In this document: positions 16,979 through 24,812 of the stretch, piece after piece
How the letters are laid out: the number at the start of each line of letters is the position of its first letter
How positions within the stretch are numbered: the stretch's first letter is position 1
DNA from: Streptomyces olivochromogenes
GTDB taxonomy: Bacteria > Actinomycetota > Actinomycetes > Streptomycetales > Streptomycetaceae
NCBI RefSeq assembly: GCF_001514115.1
Contig: NZ_KQ948468.1
Location: 62,001-126,000, forward strand
Length of the DNA stretch: 64,000 nucleotides
Direction of reading: 5' to 3'
Made by a program: the position numbers and the translations under genes
Notes under the pieces: generated by a model
Told to the model about the DNA's origin: nothing
What the model saw: the letters and a program-made list of their open reading frames with translations, nothing else
The model's database searches: none

Positions 16979-18699
16979 CAGAAGAGGAAGTAACGCTGGG
17001 CCATGGGCAGTTCGGAGGCTGGTGTGGCCTCCACCAGCTCCCCGTCGATGTGCACGGCGAAGCTGTCGGGATCGACCCGCACCCGCGGCCGGGCGTCGTT
17101 CTCCCGCATGTCGGCCTTGGTCACCCCACGCGTCGAATCGATCGCCACGAACCGCTTCCCCAGCGAGAGCCGCTCCGGCAGTCCGTCCTCGATGGCGAGC
17201 GGCGCCACGAAGTTGAACGAGTTCGAGGCAGGTGCCCGTCCGATCGCCCCGAACATCGGCCGGGGCAGGATCGGCTGCGGTGTCGGAATGGACGCGTTGG
17301 CGTCGCCCATCTGCGCGTACGCGATCTGCCCGCCCTTGATGACGAGCTGCGGCTTGACCCCGAAGAACGCGGGCTCCCACAGCACGAGGTCGGCGAGCTT
17401 GCCGGTCTCGACGGAGCCGATCTCACGGGCGAGACCCTGCGCGAGCGCCGGGTTGATCGTGTACTTGGCGACATAGCGACGTACGCGGTGGTTGTCCGCG
17501 CGCCCGTCACCGGGGAGGGCGCCGCGCCGCCGCTTCATCACATGGGCCGTCTGCCAGGTCCGCATGATGACCTCGCCGACCCGGCCCATCGCCTGGGCGT
17601 CCGAGGAGATGATCGAGATCGCGCCGAGGTCGTGCAGGATGTCCTCGGCTCCTATGGTCGAGGGCCGAATACGCGACTCGGCGAAGGCCAGGTCCTCCGG
17701 GACGGCCGCGTTGAGGTGGTGGCAGACCATCAGCATGTCGAGGTGTTCCTCGGCGGTGTTGACGGTGTACGGCCGGGTCGGGTTGGTGGAGCTGGGCAGT
17801 ACGTGCGGCTCGGAGACCACGGTCATGATGTCCGGCGCGTGCCCGCCGCCCGCACCCTCGGTGTGGTAGGCGTGGATGCCGCGGCCGGCGATCGCGGCGA
17901 GCGTGTCGCCCACGAACCCGGCCTCGTTCAGGGTGTCCGTGTGGATGGCGACCTGGATGCCGGTGCGGTCGGCGACGGTCAGCGCGGCGTCGATGACGGC
18001 GGGCGTGGAGCCCCAGTCCTCGTGCAGCTTGAGACCGAGCGCCCCGCCCCTGATCTGCGACAGCATCGCGTCGCGCGAGACGGTGTTGCCCTTGCCGAGC
18101 AGACCGAAGTTGAGCGGGTACTGCTCCATCGCCTCCAGCATCCGGGCGAGGTGCCAGGGGCCGGGGGTGACCGTCGTCGCCTTCGAGCCCTCGGCGGGAC
18201 CGGTGCCGCCGCCGACCAGCGTCGTGATGCCGGAGGCGAGCGCCTCGTCGGCGATCTGCGGACAGATCAGGTGGACGTGCGCGTCGATGGCGCCCGCGGT
18301 GACGATCCGTCCGTTGCCCGCGATGATCTCGGTCTCGGGGCCGATGACGAGGTCGGGGTGGACCCCGTCCATGGTGTCCGGGTTGCCGGCCTTGCCGATG
18401 CCGGTGATCCGGCCGTCGCGGATGCCGACGTCGGCCTTGACGATCCCCCAGTGGTCGACGATCACGACACCCGTGATGACCGTGTCCGGAGTGCCTTCTG
18501 CGCGCGTAGCGCGTGCCTGGCCCATGGATTCGCGAATGACCTTGCCACCGCCGAAGACGGCCTCGTCACCGGCGAGCCCGGGGCCGCCGGAACGGTCCTC
18601 CTCGATCTCGATCAGCAGGTCGGTGTCGGCGAGCCGGATACGGTCGCCGGTGGTGGGGCCGAACAGGTCGGCGTACGCGCCGCGCGAGAGCTCAGGCAT
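16978..18699 (-). CDS. ureC: Urease alpha subunit
   Basis: 573 residues, standard length. Catalytic subunit hydrolysing urea to ammonia and carbamate. Nickel ligands appear in order: HVH in GAIDAHVHLICPQ (about residues 137-139), the carbamylated Lys in GALGLKLHEDWG (about 220), His in VAIHTDTLNEAGFV (about 249), His in AYHTEGAGGGHAPDI (about 275), the catalytic flap MVCHHLN (about 320) and Asp in SSDAQAMGRVGE (about 363). All key residues are intact. Overlaps ureB by 8 bases. Confidence 0.97.
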   Translation of the reverse strand: MPELSRGAYADLFGPTTGDRIRLADTDLLIEIEEDRSGGPGLAGDEAVFGGGKVIRESMGQARATRAEGTPDTVITGVVIVDHWGIVKADVGIRDGRITGIGKAGNPDTMDGVHPDLVIGPETEIIAGNGRIVTAGAIDAHVHLICPQIADEALASGITTLVGGGTGPAEGSKATTVTPGPWHLARMLEAMEQYPLNFGLLGKGNTVSRDAMLSQIRGGALGLKLHEDWGSTPAVIDAALTVADRTGIQVAIHTDTLNEAGFVGDTLAAIAGRGIHAYHTEGAGGGHAPDIMTVVSEPHVLPSSTNPTRPYTVNTAEEHLDMLMVCHHLNAAVPEDLAFAESRIRPSTIGAEDILHDLGAISIISSDAQAMGRVGEVIMRTWQTAHVMKRRRGALPGDGRADNHRVRRYVAKYTINPALAQGLAREIGSVETGKLADLVLWEPAFFGVKPQLVIKGGQIAYAQMGDANASIPTPQPILPRPMFGAIGRAPASNSFNFVAPLAIEDGLPERLSLGKRFVAIDSTRGVTKADMRENDARPRVRVDPDSFAVHIDGELVEATPASELPMAQRYFLF

Positions 18700-19003
18700 C
18701 GAGGGCACCTCCGGTCTCCCCGCGCAGGCCGGGCACGACACGGGCGCCGGTGAGCGGAACGAGTTCGACGTCGACGGGGATCCCGGGTTCGAAGCGCACG
18801 GCGGTGCCGGCGGCGACGTTGAGCCGCTTGCCGCGCGCGGCGGCGCGGTCGAAGTCCAGACCGGGGTTGGCCTCGGCGAAGTGGTAGTGGGAGCCGACCT
18901 GGACGGGCCGGTCGGCGGCGTTGAGGACGGTCAGCCGGGTGACCTCACGACCTTCGTTGAAGGCGACGGGCCCCTCGGCGAACAGGATCTCTCCGGGAAT
19001 CAC
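18692..19003 (-). CDS. ureB: Urease beta subunit
   Basis: 103 residues. MIPGEILFAEGPVAFNEGRE start, NAADRPVQVGSHYHFAEANPGLDFDR core and GTAVRFEPG match the UreB beta-barrel subunit that packs on UreC in the urease trimer. The 3' end overlaps ureC; starts 17 bases after ureA. Confidence 0.96.
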   Translation of the reverse strand: MIPGEILFAEGPVAFNEGREVTRLTVLNAADRPVQVGSHYHFAEANPGLDFDRAAARGKRLNVAAGTAVRFEPGIPVDVELVPLTGARVVPGLRGETGGALDA

Positions 19004-19019
19004 GGCTCTCGCTCCTCCG

Positions 19020-19322
19020 TCAGACGATCGGGTCGTGGACGGTGACGAGTTTGGTGCCGTCCGGGAAGGTCGCCTCGACCTGGACGTCGTGGATCATCTC
19101 GGGGATGCCCTCCATGACGTCGTCCCGGGTGAGGATCTTGCGTCCGGAGGACATCAGCTCGGCGACCGTACGGCCGTCGCGTGCGCCTTCGAGGATGTGC
19201 GACGTGATGAGGGCGACCGCCTCGGGGTGGTTCAGTTTGAGCCCGCGGGCCCGTCGCTTCTCGGCCACGTCGGCGGCCACATGAATCAGCAGCCTCTCTT
19301 GCTCGTGCGGGGTCAGTTGCAC
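19020..19322 (-). CDS. ureA: Urease gamma subunit
   Basis: 100 residues from the GTG at 19320-19322, giving the classic start MQLTPHEQERLLIHVAADVAEKRRARG and the usual UreA length; the GAGGTGGG just upstream is then its ribosome-binding site. A GTG five codons upstream is the alternative. First gene of the operon ureA-ureB-ureC-ureF-ureG-ureD; its promoter must lie in 19323-19450. Confidence 0.95.
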   Translation of the reverse strand: MQLTPHEQERLLIHVAADVAEKRRARGLKLNHPEAVALITSHILEGARDGRTVAELMSSGRKILTRDDVMEGIPEMIHDVQVEATFPDGTKLVTVHDPIV

Positions 19323-19567
19323 GGCGTCCCACCTCACAGTCCTCGCTCCGGACCGTGCGGGGTCCGGTGGCCGCAGCCACCAAAACCCCTGGTGGCGTGG
19401 ATGGGCACGCTAGTTGGCCGTCGTTTCGAGGACGTTAACCCGGCTGTGATCCACACATGACCGACGTGGACGCTCCCGGGCCGTCGCCGGAGCCGCCGCC
19501 CGGGACGAGGCCATGCGTCGGACCGTATACGGCGCGAGGGCCACCCGCCTTCGACGCGGCCGTCACC

Positions 19568-19603
19568 GTCACCACCGAAGGGACCGTCACCACCGAAGGG
19601 ACC
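19568..19603. repeat. Two tandem copies of an 18-bp repeat
   Basis: GTCACCACCGAAGGGACC occurs twice head to tail (19568-19585, 19586-19603), with a partial copy before, immediately after the stop codon of the antitoxin-like gene. Not a hairpin. Role unknown. Confidence 0.6.
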
Positions 19604-19882
19604 CTACGAGGCGCCGTGCCCCCGGTGCTCCGCCGCGATGCCGAAGCGCTGGCGCTCACGCGGGGCGGACGCGACCTCGCGGACGCTGGAGAGGGAACTG
19701 ACCACCTGCTCGTCGGCGGACTCCGGGAGATCCTCGAGCCGCTCCAGGTCGGCGGCGGAGACCAGGGCGACCAGGGGCTTGCCGTGCCGTGTCACCACGA
19801 CGCGCTCGCCCCCGTACACCACCCGGTTGATCAGATCGGCGAGCTCAGCCCTGGCTTGCGTCACCGGAATCTCGTAGGCCAT
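19604..19882 (-). CDS. Phd/YefM-family antitoxin, no partner toxin seen
   Basis: 92 residues from the ATG at 19880-19882. MAYEIPVTQARAELADLINRVVYGGERVVVTRHGKPLVALVSAADLERLE is the complete Phd/YefM DNA-binding fold. Such proteins normally neutralise a Doc or YoeB/RelE-type toxin encoded just downstream. Downstream here is the 18-bp tandem repeat and then ureA on the same strand, and upstream is divergent clpP, so no toxin is present. It may be a solitary regulator or a relic. Confidence 0.87.
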   Translation of the reverse strand: MAYEIPVTQARAELADLINRVVYGGERVVVTRHGKPLVALVSAADLERLEDLPESADEQVVSSLSSVREVASAPRERQRFGIAAEHRGHGAS

Positions 19883-20036
19883 GCCCACCAGCTTAGACCG
19901 GGCCCCCGGCACCCCCACAGAGCGGACGATCGCGTTCAGCTCCACCGAAAACGATCCGTTCGCACGACCGGGCGACCCTCCCCGCCGGCGGCGCGCGGGG
20001 ATTTTCGCTGTCAGCCGAGCACCCTTCCCTCGTTCT

Positions 20037-20060
20037 GTACGTCCTGTACATTTTTTACAG
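20037..20060. promoter_or_regulatory. Repeated TGTAC sequence upstream of the clpP-family gene
   Basis: Two TGTAC copies spaced 9 bases (around 20037 and 20045) plus an inverted pair CTGTA/TACAG (20044-20048, 20056-20060) lie 25-48 bases before the clpP start in an AT-rich patch. A transcription factor site is plausible; the GTTCGC-type ClgR box was not seen. Confidence 0.35.
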
Positions 20061-20084
20061 AACCCTTCTCAGGAGGCGCGTGTC

Positions 20085-20741
20085 ATGAATGAACCGTCCG
20101 CCCGTTACGTCCTGCCCGAGTTCACCGAGCGGACGAGCATGGGGCACCGGACCCTGGATCCGTACTCGAAGCTGCTCGACGAGCGGATCGTGTTCCTCGG
20201 GACGCCGATCGACGACACCTCGGCGAACGACGTGATGGCGCAGTTCATGCACCTCGAATACCTGGCGCCGGACCAGGACATCGCGCTGTACATCAACTCC
20301 CCCGGCGGCTCGTTCAGCGCGATGACGGCGATCTACGACACGATGCAGTTCGTCAGCTGCGACGTGGAGACCACCTGCCTGGGACAGGCCGCGTCGGCCG
20401 CCGCCGTACTGCTGGCCGGCGGCGCGCCGGGCAAGCGGTTCGCGCTGCCGAGGGCCCGGGTGCTGATCCACCAGCCCTCACTTCCCGAGCCGGTAGAGGG
20501 GCAGGCGAGCGATCTGGCCCTCCAGGCCGAGGAGTTGATGCGCACTCGGAGGCTGCTGGAGGACATGCTCGTACGGCACACGGGGCAGAGTCCTGAACAG
20601 GTCGCCGCCGACATCGAGCGGGACAAGATCCTGGACGCTCAGGCCGCGTTGGCGTACGGACTGGTGGACGGGATCATCCCCAGCCGCAAGACCTCGCGCA
20701 CCGCGCCCGGTGCGAGGAACGCCACACCCGACGCGAGGTGA
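20085..20741 (+). CDS. ClpP-family ATP-dependent protease proteolytic subunit
   Basis: 218 residues from the ATG at 20085, preceded by CAGGAGGCG. Catalytic Ser lies in TCLGQAASAAAVLLAGG (about residue 103), His in ARVLIHQP (about 128) and Asp in IERDKILDAQAALAYGLVDGII (about 178), so the triad is complete. ClpP forms double heptameric rings that degrade unfolded substrates fed by ClpX/ClpC. Here the gene stands alone, without a second clpP or a clpX; Streptomyces carries several clpP copies, and this is an accessory one. A small gene follows 8 bases later. Confidence 0.92.
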   Translation: MNEPSARYVLPEFTERTSMGHRTLDPYSKLLDERIVFLGTPIDDTSANDVMAQFMHLEYLAPDQDIALYINSPGGSFSAMTAIYDTMQFVSCDVETTCLGQAASAAAVLLAGGAPGKRFALPRARVLIHQPSLPEPVEGQASDLALQAEELMRTRRLLEDMLVRHTGQSPEQVAADIERDKILDAQAALAYGLVDGIIPSRKTSRTAPGARNATPDAR

Positions 20742-20748
20742 TCCGCCG

Positions 20749-21054
20749 ATGGTGCCCGAACTGCCCCCGCTGCCCGCGCTGACGCGAGCCGAGGCCGAGC
20801 TGATCGACCGTTACCTCGATGTGGTCGACCTGCTCGGCCGTATCAACCCGGCCAGGCCCGGAGACACCTACCGCGGGCTGCGTGCCGCCCAGGCGCTGGT
20901 CGCCAAGGCCACCGAGCTGCGGGACGCCCTCGCGCTGATGCACCAGCGCGGCGAGAGCGAGGTGCACGCGCCGACCCTGGCGCAGGCTCTGCGCGTCCTC
21001 GACGGTGAGCGTCGGGCGGCCCGCGTCACCCTGCCGCCCGACGCCGACAATTGA
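20749..21054 (+). CDS. Small hypothetical protein downstream of clpP
   Basis: 101 residues, predicted mostly helical: LTRAEAELIDRYLDVVDLLGRINPA ... GLRAAQALVAKATELRDALALMHQRGE. The 8-base gap after clpP and the GAGGTGATCC preceding the ATG indicate cotranscription. No known domain recognised; possible accessory factor of the ClpP paralogue is speculation. Followed by a hairpin. Confidence 0.7.
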   Translation: MVPELPPLPALTRAEAELIDRYLDVVDLLGRINPARPGDTYRGLRAAQALVAKATELRDALALMHQRGESEVHAPTLAQALRVLDGERRAARVTLPPDADN

Positions 21055-21064
21055 CACATCCACA

Positions 21065-21109
21065 CCCGGGCCGCCGTGCGCGCCGAGTCGACGAGGCGTC
21101 CGGCCCGGG
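21065..21109 (+). terminator. Probable terminator after the clpP operon
   Basis: Perfect 9-bp stem CCCGGGCCG/CGGCCCGGG (21065-21073, 21101-21109) with a 27-base loop, 10 bases after the stop. Confidence 0.6.
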
Positions 21110-21427
21110 CTTCAAACGGACCAGATGGCGTACCCCCTGATGGAGTAGTCACACGCCCCTTCGGGGAACCGAAAAAGTTGCGCAACGCGCGTAGCCTGGA
21201 GGCGGAATGAGACGCTCCGGTGCTGGTGGGCGCGTCGTCGCCATCCCCAACATCGCCCGAACAGGGGGTCGTCCACCCGAACGGGTGAGTGGTGAGTAAC
21301 CCCACAAATCGCCGGTTCCGCTCGGATTTTCTGACTGCTATGCGTGAAGATCCCTTCCGACGACAAGCCCCCGCCACAGCGGCGGGGCGGTCCGGGCGGA
21401 CGCCGAGTCCTGCCGCTGCCCGGATGA
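21110..21427 (+). other. Leader/promoter region of the NlpC/P60 gene
   Basis: About 320 bases without a gene. It probably contains the promoter for the riboswitch transcript; TTGCGC near 21178 and TAGCCT near 21192 are loosely promoter-like but too close for a standard sigma-70 spacing. Nothing else was recognised. Confidence 0.4.
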
Positions 21428-21571
21428 CCGGTCGACAGAAGTGCATCGGCAGGAGTGGAGGACCCAGCAAGACGGGTCGCCGGAGCAATCCGGGCGGTCC
21501 TTGGGGTGAAGCCGCGCAAGCGGCCGGGCTACTTCGCCAGCCCGAATCCGACAGGTCATCCTTCACAGGCG
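21428..21571 (+). ncRNA. ydaO/yuaA-type cyclic di-AMP riboswitch
   Basis: The sequence carries the conserved blocks of the Streptomyces ydaO class: GGTCGACAGAAG, GGAGTGGAGGACCCA, GGGTCGCCGGAGCAATCC, CCTTGGGGTGAAGCCGCGC AAGCGGCCGGGC, TTCGCCAGCCCGAATCCGACAG and the end CATCCTTCACAGGC. It ends about 20 bases before the start of a secreted NlpC/P60 hydrolase, the typical target in actinobacteria. c-di-AMP binding should lower expression, linking wall hydrolysis to osmotic state and growth. Confidence 0.92.
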
Positions 21572-21589
21572 GCTGACGAAGGGTTGCGC

Positions 21590-22063
21590 ATGACTGCGCT
21601 CAATCGTGTCCCGTCGCTGTGGACCCGGGCCGGTACGGCCTCGGCGCTCACCATCGCCGCCGTGGGCGGCAGCCTCGTGGTTCCTGGCGTCGCATCCGAC
21701 GCCGAAGCGGCCACGTTGGCGACGAAGGCACTTCAGGTCGCGGCTTCCAAGAAGGGCTCCCCGTACCAGTACGGTGCCGCCGGGCCACGCCGCTTCGACT
21801 GCTCCGGGCTCACGCTCTACTCGTACAAGAAGGCGGGCAAGACGCTGCCTCGTACGGCCGCGGCGCAGTACAACAAGACGCACCACATCTCCGCGTCCCA
21901 CCGCAAGGCCGGAGACCTGGTGTTCTTCCACTCGGGCCGGAACGTGTACCACGTCGGCATCTACGCCGGGAAGGGAAAGATCTGGCACTCCCCGAAGACA
22001 GGGGAGGTCGTGAAGCTGCAGAAGATCTGGACGAAGAGCGTCTGGTACGGCCGGGTCAGCTGA
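21590..22063 (+). CDS. Secreted NlpC/P60 cell-wall hydrolase
   Basis: 157 residues. A signal peptide (WTRAGTASALTIAAVGGSLVVPGVASDAEAA) is followed directly by an NlpC/P60 domain: KKGSPYQYGAAGPRRFDCSGLTLYSYKKAG with the catalytic Cys in FDCSG (about residue 71), then GDLVFFHSGRNVYHVGIYAG with the catalytic His (about residue 124) and KIWHSP. The family cuts D-Glu-to-diaminopimelate stem-peptide bonds in peptidoglycan. Single-domain secreted form without a coiled coil. Controlled by the c-di-AMP riboswitch and followed by a strong terminator. Confidence 0.93.
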   Translation: MTALNRVPSLWTRAGTASALTIAAVGGSLVVPGVASDAEAATLATKALQVAASKKGSPYQYGAAGPRRFDCSGLTLYSYKKAGKTLPRTAAAQYNKTHHISASHRKAGDLVFFHSGRNVYHVGIYAGKGKIWHSPKTGEVVKLQKIWTKSVWYGRVS

Positions 22064-22067
22064 CCTG

Positions 22068-22102
22068 CCCGAGGGGGTGCCGCCGGCCGGCACCCCCTCG
22101 GG
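22068..22102 (+). terminator. Strong hairpin terminator
   Basis: Perfect 15-bp stem (22068-22082 with 22088-22102) and a 5-base loop, 5 bases after the NlpC/P60 stop. Confidence 0.85.
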
Positions 22103-22151
22103 GTTCCACCCCCCAGGCGTGAAAAGCGGACGGACCGGTTACTCGTTCAGC

Positions 22152-22673
22152 ATGGCTGAGCGACCTTCCCCCGAGGAACGGAACGAGACGCCCCTCGAGC
22201 GCGCCGATCGCAACTTCGGCGAGCTGCTCCAGGAGCTGCGTGTCACGCAGACCGGTGTGCAGATCCTCTTCGCGTTCCTGCTGACACTGGCCTTCACCCC
22301 GCGCTTCCCGTCCCTCGACACGGTGCAGCGCGCCACGTACGTCACCACCCTCCTGCTGGCCGTGGTGGCCGCCGCGCTCTTCACGGCGCCGGCCGCGCTG
22401 CACAGGTCGCTCTTCCGGCAGGGCGCGAAGCCGACCATCGTGCGGGTCTCCTCCGTCCTGGCCACGGTCGGGATGGGCGTGCTCATGCTGGCGCTGACCG
22501 GATCGGTGCTGCTCGCCGTGGACGTGGCGCTGGGACGCGCCGCCGGGATCGCCTCGGGCGCGGGCACCCTGCTCGTCTGTGTGGCGCTGTGGGCCCTCCT
22601 GCCGGGCCTGGTGCACCGTGCCGTCGTCAGCGGAGCAACGGCTCCGAAGGGAGCACCGGACCGAGAACCGTGA
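22152..22673 (+). CDS. DUF6328-type four-helix membrane protein
   Basis: 173 residues. A charged N-terminus (ERPSPEERNETPLERADRNFGELLQELRVTQTGVQILFAFLLTLAFTPRF) leads into four hydrophobic segments near residues 43-58, 74-92, 112-130 and 138-158. The RVTQTGVQILFAFLL block is typical of the DUF6328 family found in actinobacteria. Function unknown. The start codon has only a weak ribosome-binding site. Confidence 0.8.
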   Translation: MAERPSPEERNETPLERADRNFGELLQELRVTQTGVQILFAFLLTLAFTPRFPSLDTVQRATYVTTLLLAVVAAALFTAPAALHRSLFRQGAKPTIVRVSSVLATVGMGVLMLALTGSVLLAVDVALGRAAGIASGAGTLLVCVALWALLPGLVHRAVVSGATAPKGAPDREP

Positions 22674-23046
22674 GACCGCACCGAGAGCCGTGAACGCGCT
22701 CATCTCCCCACTGCCCGCGGACACGAACCGCGACAGCCGGCCGAGGAAGGTGATCGGCGCCATCGGGTCGAGCGCGTGGGTGACGAACCCCTGCCGCAGT
22801 GGGCGGTCCGTCCCGGCTGCTGTCGGCCGAACCGGCCGCACTGCACGGTCGTGCCCGAGTGGGTGGTCGGGACGGCGGCGGCTCCGGTGGGGCCGGGGTT
22901 GCTGGAACCGGGAGATCCGCGCCGTACGATCTCCCTCGTCCACCGGACCGGGGACCGCTCGGCACCGGCGGCCGAGCCTTCCGGGCCCTGCTGCGCGGCA
23001 CCTTCGGATGCGCGGGACAGCGCAGACACGACAACTGAGCCGCTCC
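22674..23046. other. Intergenic stretch, no convincing gene
   Basis: About 370 GC-rich bases between convergent genes. Several frames are open on both strands, but none has a ribosome-binding site, a family pattern or reliable third-position bias, so no gene is called. Confidence 0.4.
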
Positions 23047-23505
23047 TCAGGGCTCTTGTGGACCGCCGGCCGTCACCGGCTCGGCCGGCACCGTCCAGGG
23101 CAGCTCGATGGCGACCGTCTTGCCGCCCTCACGGGTGGGCCGGACGACGAGTCTGCCGCCGCATTCGGCGGTCAGCCAGCGGATGATCACCATGCCGCGC
23201 CCGTTGTCCTGCTGGACGGCGGCAGGCAGACGTTTCGGAAAGCGCGGATGGCTGTCGGTGACGCCGATCCGCAGGTGTTCGTCTCGGTCGAGCTGGACGT
23301 CCACCGTGAAGGTGGGCGACTGGCCGAACGTGTGCTGGACGGCGTTGGTGGCTAGTTCTGACACGATCAGGCGTACGGTGTCCGCGACTTCGGCGTCGCA
23401 CGGCAGGCCCCATTCGGCCAGCACATCGGCGACGAAATTCCGGGCCGCGGAGACCGAGGCGGGATCGCTCGGCAGAGTGACGGATGCTTCCAGGTGATCT
23501 GCCAT
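23047..23505 (-). CDS. RsbW-like ATP-binding protein (anti-sigma-factor kinase-like)
   Basis: 152 residues, one HATPase_c fold. The N box is VRLIVSELATNAVQHT (about residue 47), the G1 box DNGRGMVIIRWLT (about residue 99) and the G2 region REGGKTVAIELPW. Streptomyces has many such stand-alone proteins; those beside WhiJ-like regulators and DUF397 proteins form a recurrent trio, as here. Divergent from the XRE regulator. Confidence 0.88.
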   Translation of the reverse strand: MADHLEASVTLPSDPASVSAARNFVADVLAEWGLPCDAEVADTVRLIVSELATNAVQHTFGQSPTFTVDVQLDRDEHLRIGVTDSHPRFPKRLPAAVQQDNGRGMVIIRWLTAECGGRLVVRPTREGGKTVAIELPWTVPAEPVTAGGPQEP

Positions 23506-23631
23506 GGCGACGTCGTCCCTTTCCCACGGGACCGGAGTCCGACACGGAGCGGATGGTTCGAGTACGGTCCCGGACTGGTGCTTCGCGCCAGACTGCCATC
23601 ACTGGACCGGTCACGGGTGCGATCCACCGAG

Positions 23632-23641
23632 ATATGCATAT
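23632..23641. promoter_or_regulatory. AT-rich near-palindrome between the RsbW-like gene and the WhiJ-like gene
   Basis: ATATGCATAT, a perfect 10-bp palindrome, sits in an unusually AT-rich patch in the divergent promoter region. It could be an operator for the adjacent regulator. Confidence 0.35.
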
Positions 23642-23717
23642 ATCTGTCGCTCGATGCGGTGAACTCTGCGACGGCGGAGCGTATTTGGGCGGCTCGGAAG
23701 GAGTAAGGAGTACGGCC

Positions 23718-24575
23718 ATGCAGCACGGTCCCGCGGTGCGCCGCCGCAAGCTCGGTGCCGAACTGCGCGCGCTGCGCGCCGGTGTGGGTCTCACCAGTGG
23801 TGAGGCGGCCCGTCTCGTCGGCTGGCACCAGTCGAAGGTGAGCCGGATCGAGACCGGTATCAGTGGGGTGAAACCGGCCGACGTGGAGCGCCTGTTGGAC
23901 GCCTACGCCGTCACGGAACCAGAGTTACGGGAGCTCCTGGTCGGCCTCGCGGGCTCCGAGGGCAACGGCCGCCATCACTGGTGGCACGCCTACCGCGGGG
24001 TACTGCCGCCCACGTACCGCGACTTCATCAGTCTGGAGTCCCAGGCCAGCGGCATGCGCACGCTGGAGACCTCGGTGGTACCCGGACTGCTCCAGACACC
24101 CGAGTACGCACGGGAGGTGACCCGGGTCGCCGTCGGCGGCCTGGAGGACGGCAAGCTCGACGCGCTCGTCGAGGTACGCCTCGCCCGGCAGGTCGTCCTG
24201 CGTTCGCATCCGCCGCTGGAACTGACCGCGGTCCTGGACGAGGCCGTGTTAAGACGCGAGGTCGGCGGCCCGGAGGTGATGGCTCGGCAACTGGTGCGTC
24301 TGCGAGAGGCCGCCGCCCTGCCTCAAGTGCGGCTACAGGTACTGCCGTTCGCCGCGGGAGCCCATATCGGCGTCACCGGGCCTTTCGTTATCTTCTCATT
24401 TCCGAACACAACTGATCTGGATGTGGTTGTTCTCGACCACTTGACGAGTAGCCTCTATCTCGAACGGAAAGAAGACCTTCAGGCCTACACCGAGGCCTTC
24501 AACGCCCTTCAGTTCCACGCCCTTTCGCCCGAGGACTCGTTGGACTACATCGCCGGGATAGGTGACGGCGCGTAA
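23718..24575 (+). CDS. WhiJ-like XRE regulator with DUF5753 domain; contains a TTA codon
   Basis: 285 residues. The XRE helix-turn-helix spans about residues 10-65 (KLGAELRALRAGVGLTSGEAARLVGWHQSKVSRIETG). The DUF5753 ligand-type domain follows from about residue 95 (FISLESQASGMRTLETSVVPGLLQTPEYAR ... LPFAAGAHIGVTGPFVIFSFP). Codon 178 (24249-24251) is TTA, decoded in Streptomyces by the developmentally controlled bldA tRNA, so the protein should appear late. The pair with the DUF397 gene 12 bases downstream is the classic WhiJ-type arrangement influencing development or antibiotic production. Confidence 0.9.
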   Translation: MQHGPAVRRRKLGAELRALRAGVGLTSGEAARLVGWHQSKVSRIETGISGVKPADVERLLDAYAVTEPELRELLVGLAGSEGNGRHHWWHAYRGVLPPTYRDFISLESQASGMRTLETSVVPGLLQTPEYAREVTRVAVGGLEDGKLDALVEVRLARQVVLRSHPPLELTAVLDEAVLRREVGGPEVMARQLVRLREAAALPQVRLQVLPFAAGAHIGVTGPFVIFSFPNTTDLDVVVLDHLTSSLYLERKEDLQAYTEAFNALQFHALSPEDSLDYIAGIGDGA

Positions 24576-24587
24576 GGAGGCACCCCC

Positions 24588-24812
24588 ATGACTGCACTGC
24601 CTCGGTACGTACGTTCCAGTACTTCACTCCGTGACGTGCGATGGCTGCGCAGCAGCCGTAGTACGGGAATGAACAACTGCGTCGAGACGGCCCGACCCGG
24701 CCCAGGACCCTGGGCCGGACTGGTCGCCGTGCGCGATTCCAAGAACAAGGCGGGCCCCGCCCTGCTCTTCACTCCCGCCAGTTGGGAGGGCTTTGTCGCC
24801 GGACTGAACTGA
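24588..24812 (+). CDS. DUF397 protein, partner of the WhiJ-like regulator
   Basis: 74 residues. WLRSSRSTGMNNCVETA ... VAVRDSKNKAGPALLFTPASWEGFVAGL is the full DUF397 pattern. Ribosome-binding site AAGGAGGCACC. Small DUF397 proteins usually act with the upstream XRE-DUF5753 regulator. The last 44 bases overlap the 3' end of the convergent bioF. Confidence 0.92.
   Translation: MTALPRYVRSSTSLRDVRWLRSSRSTGMNNCVETARPGPGPWAGLVAVRDSKNKAGPALLFTPASWEGFVAGLN

Noticed and set aside
16918..18753. 611-codon plus-strand frame opposite ureC
   Set aside because: Shadow of ureC; UreC with all nickel ligands is clearly the real gene.
22627..23034. Gene in the 22674-23046 gap
   Set aside because: Open frames on both strands lack start signals and family patterns.
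23047..24812. A phage-defence system made of the RsbW-like ATPase, XRE-DUF5753 and DUF397 genes
   Set aside because: This trio is a standard Streptomyces developmental regulator arrangement, so no defence role is proposed.
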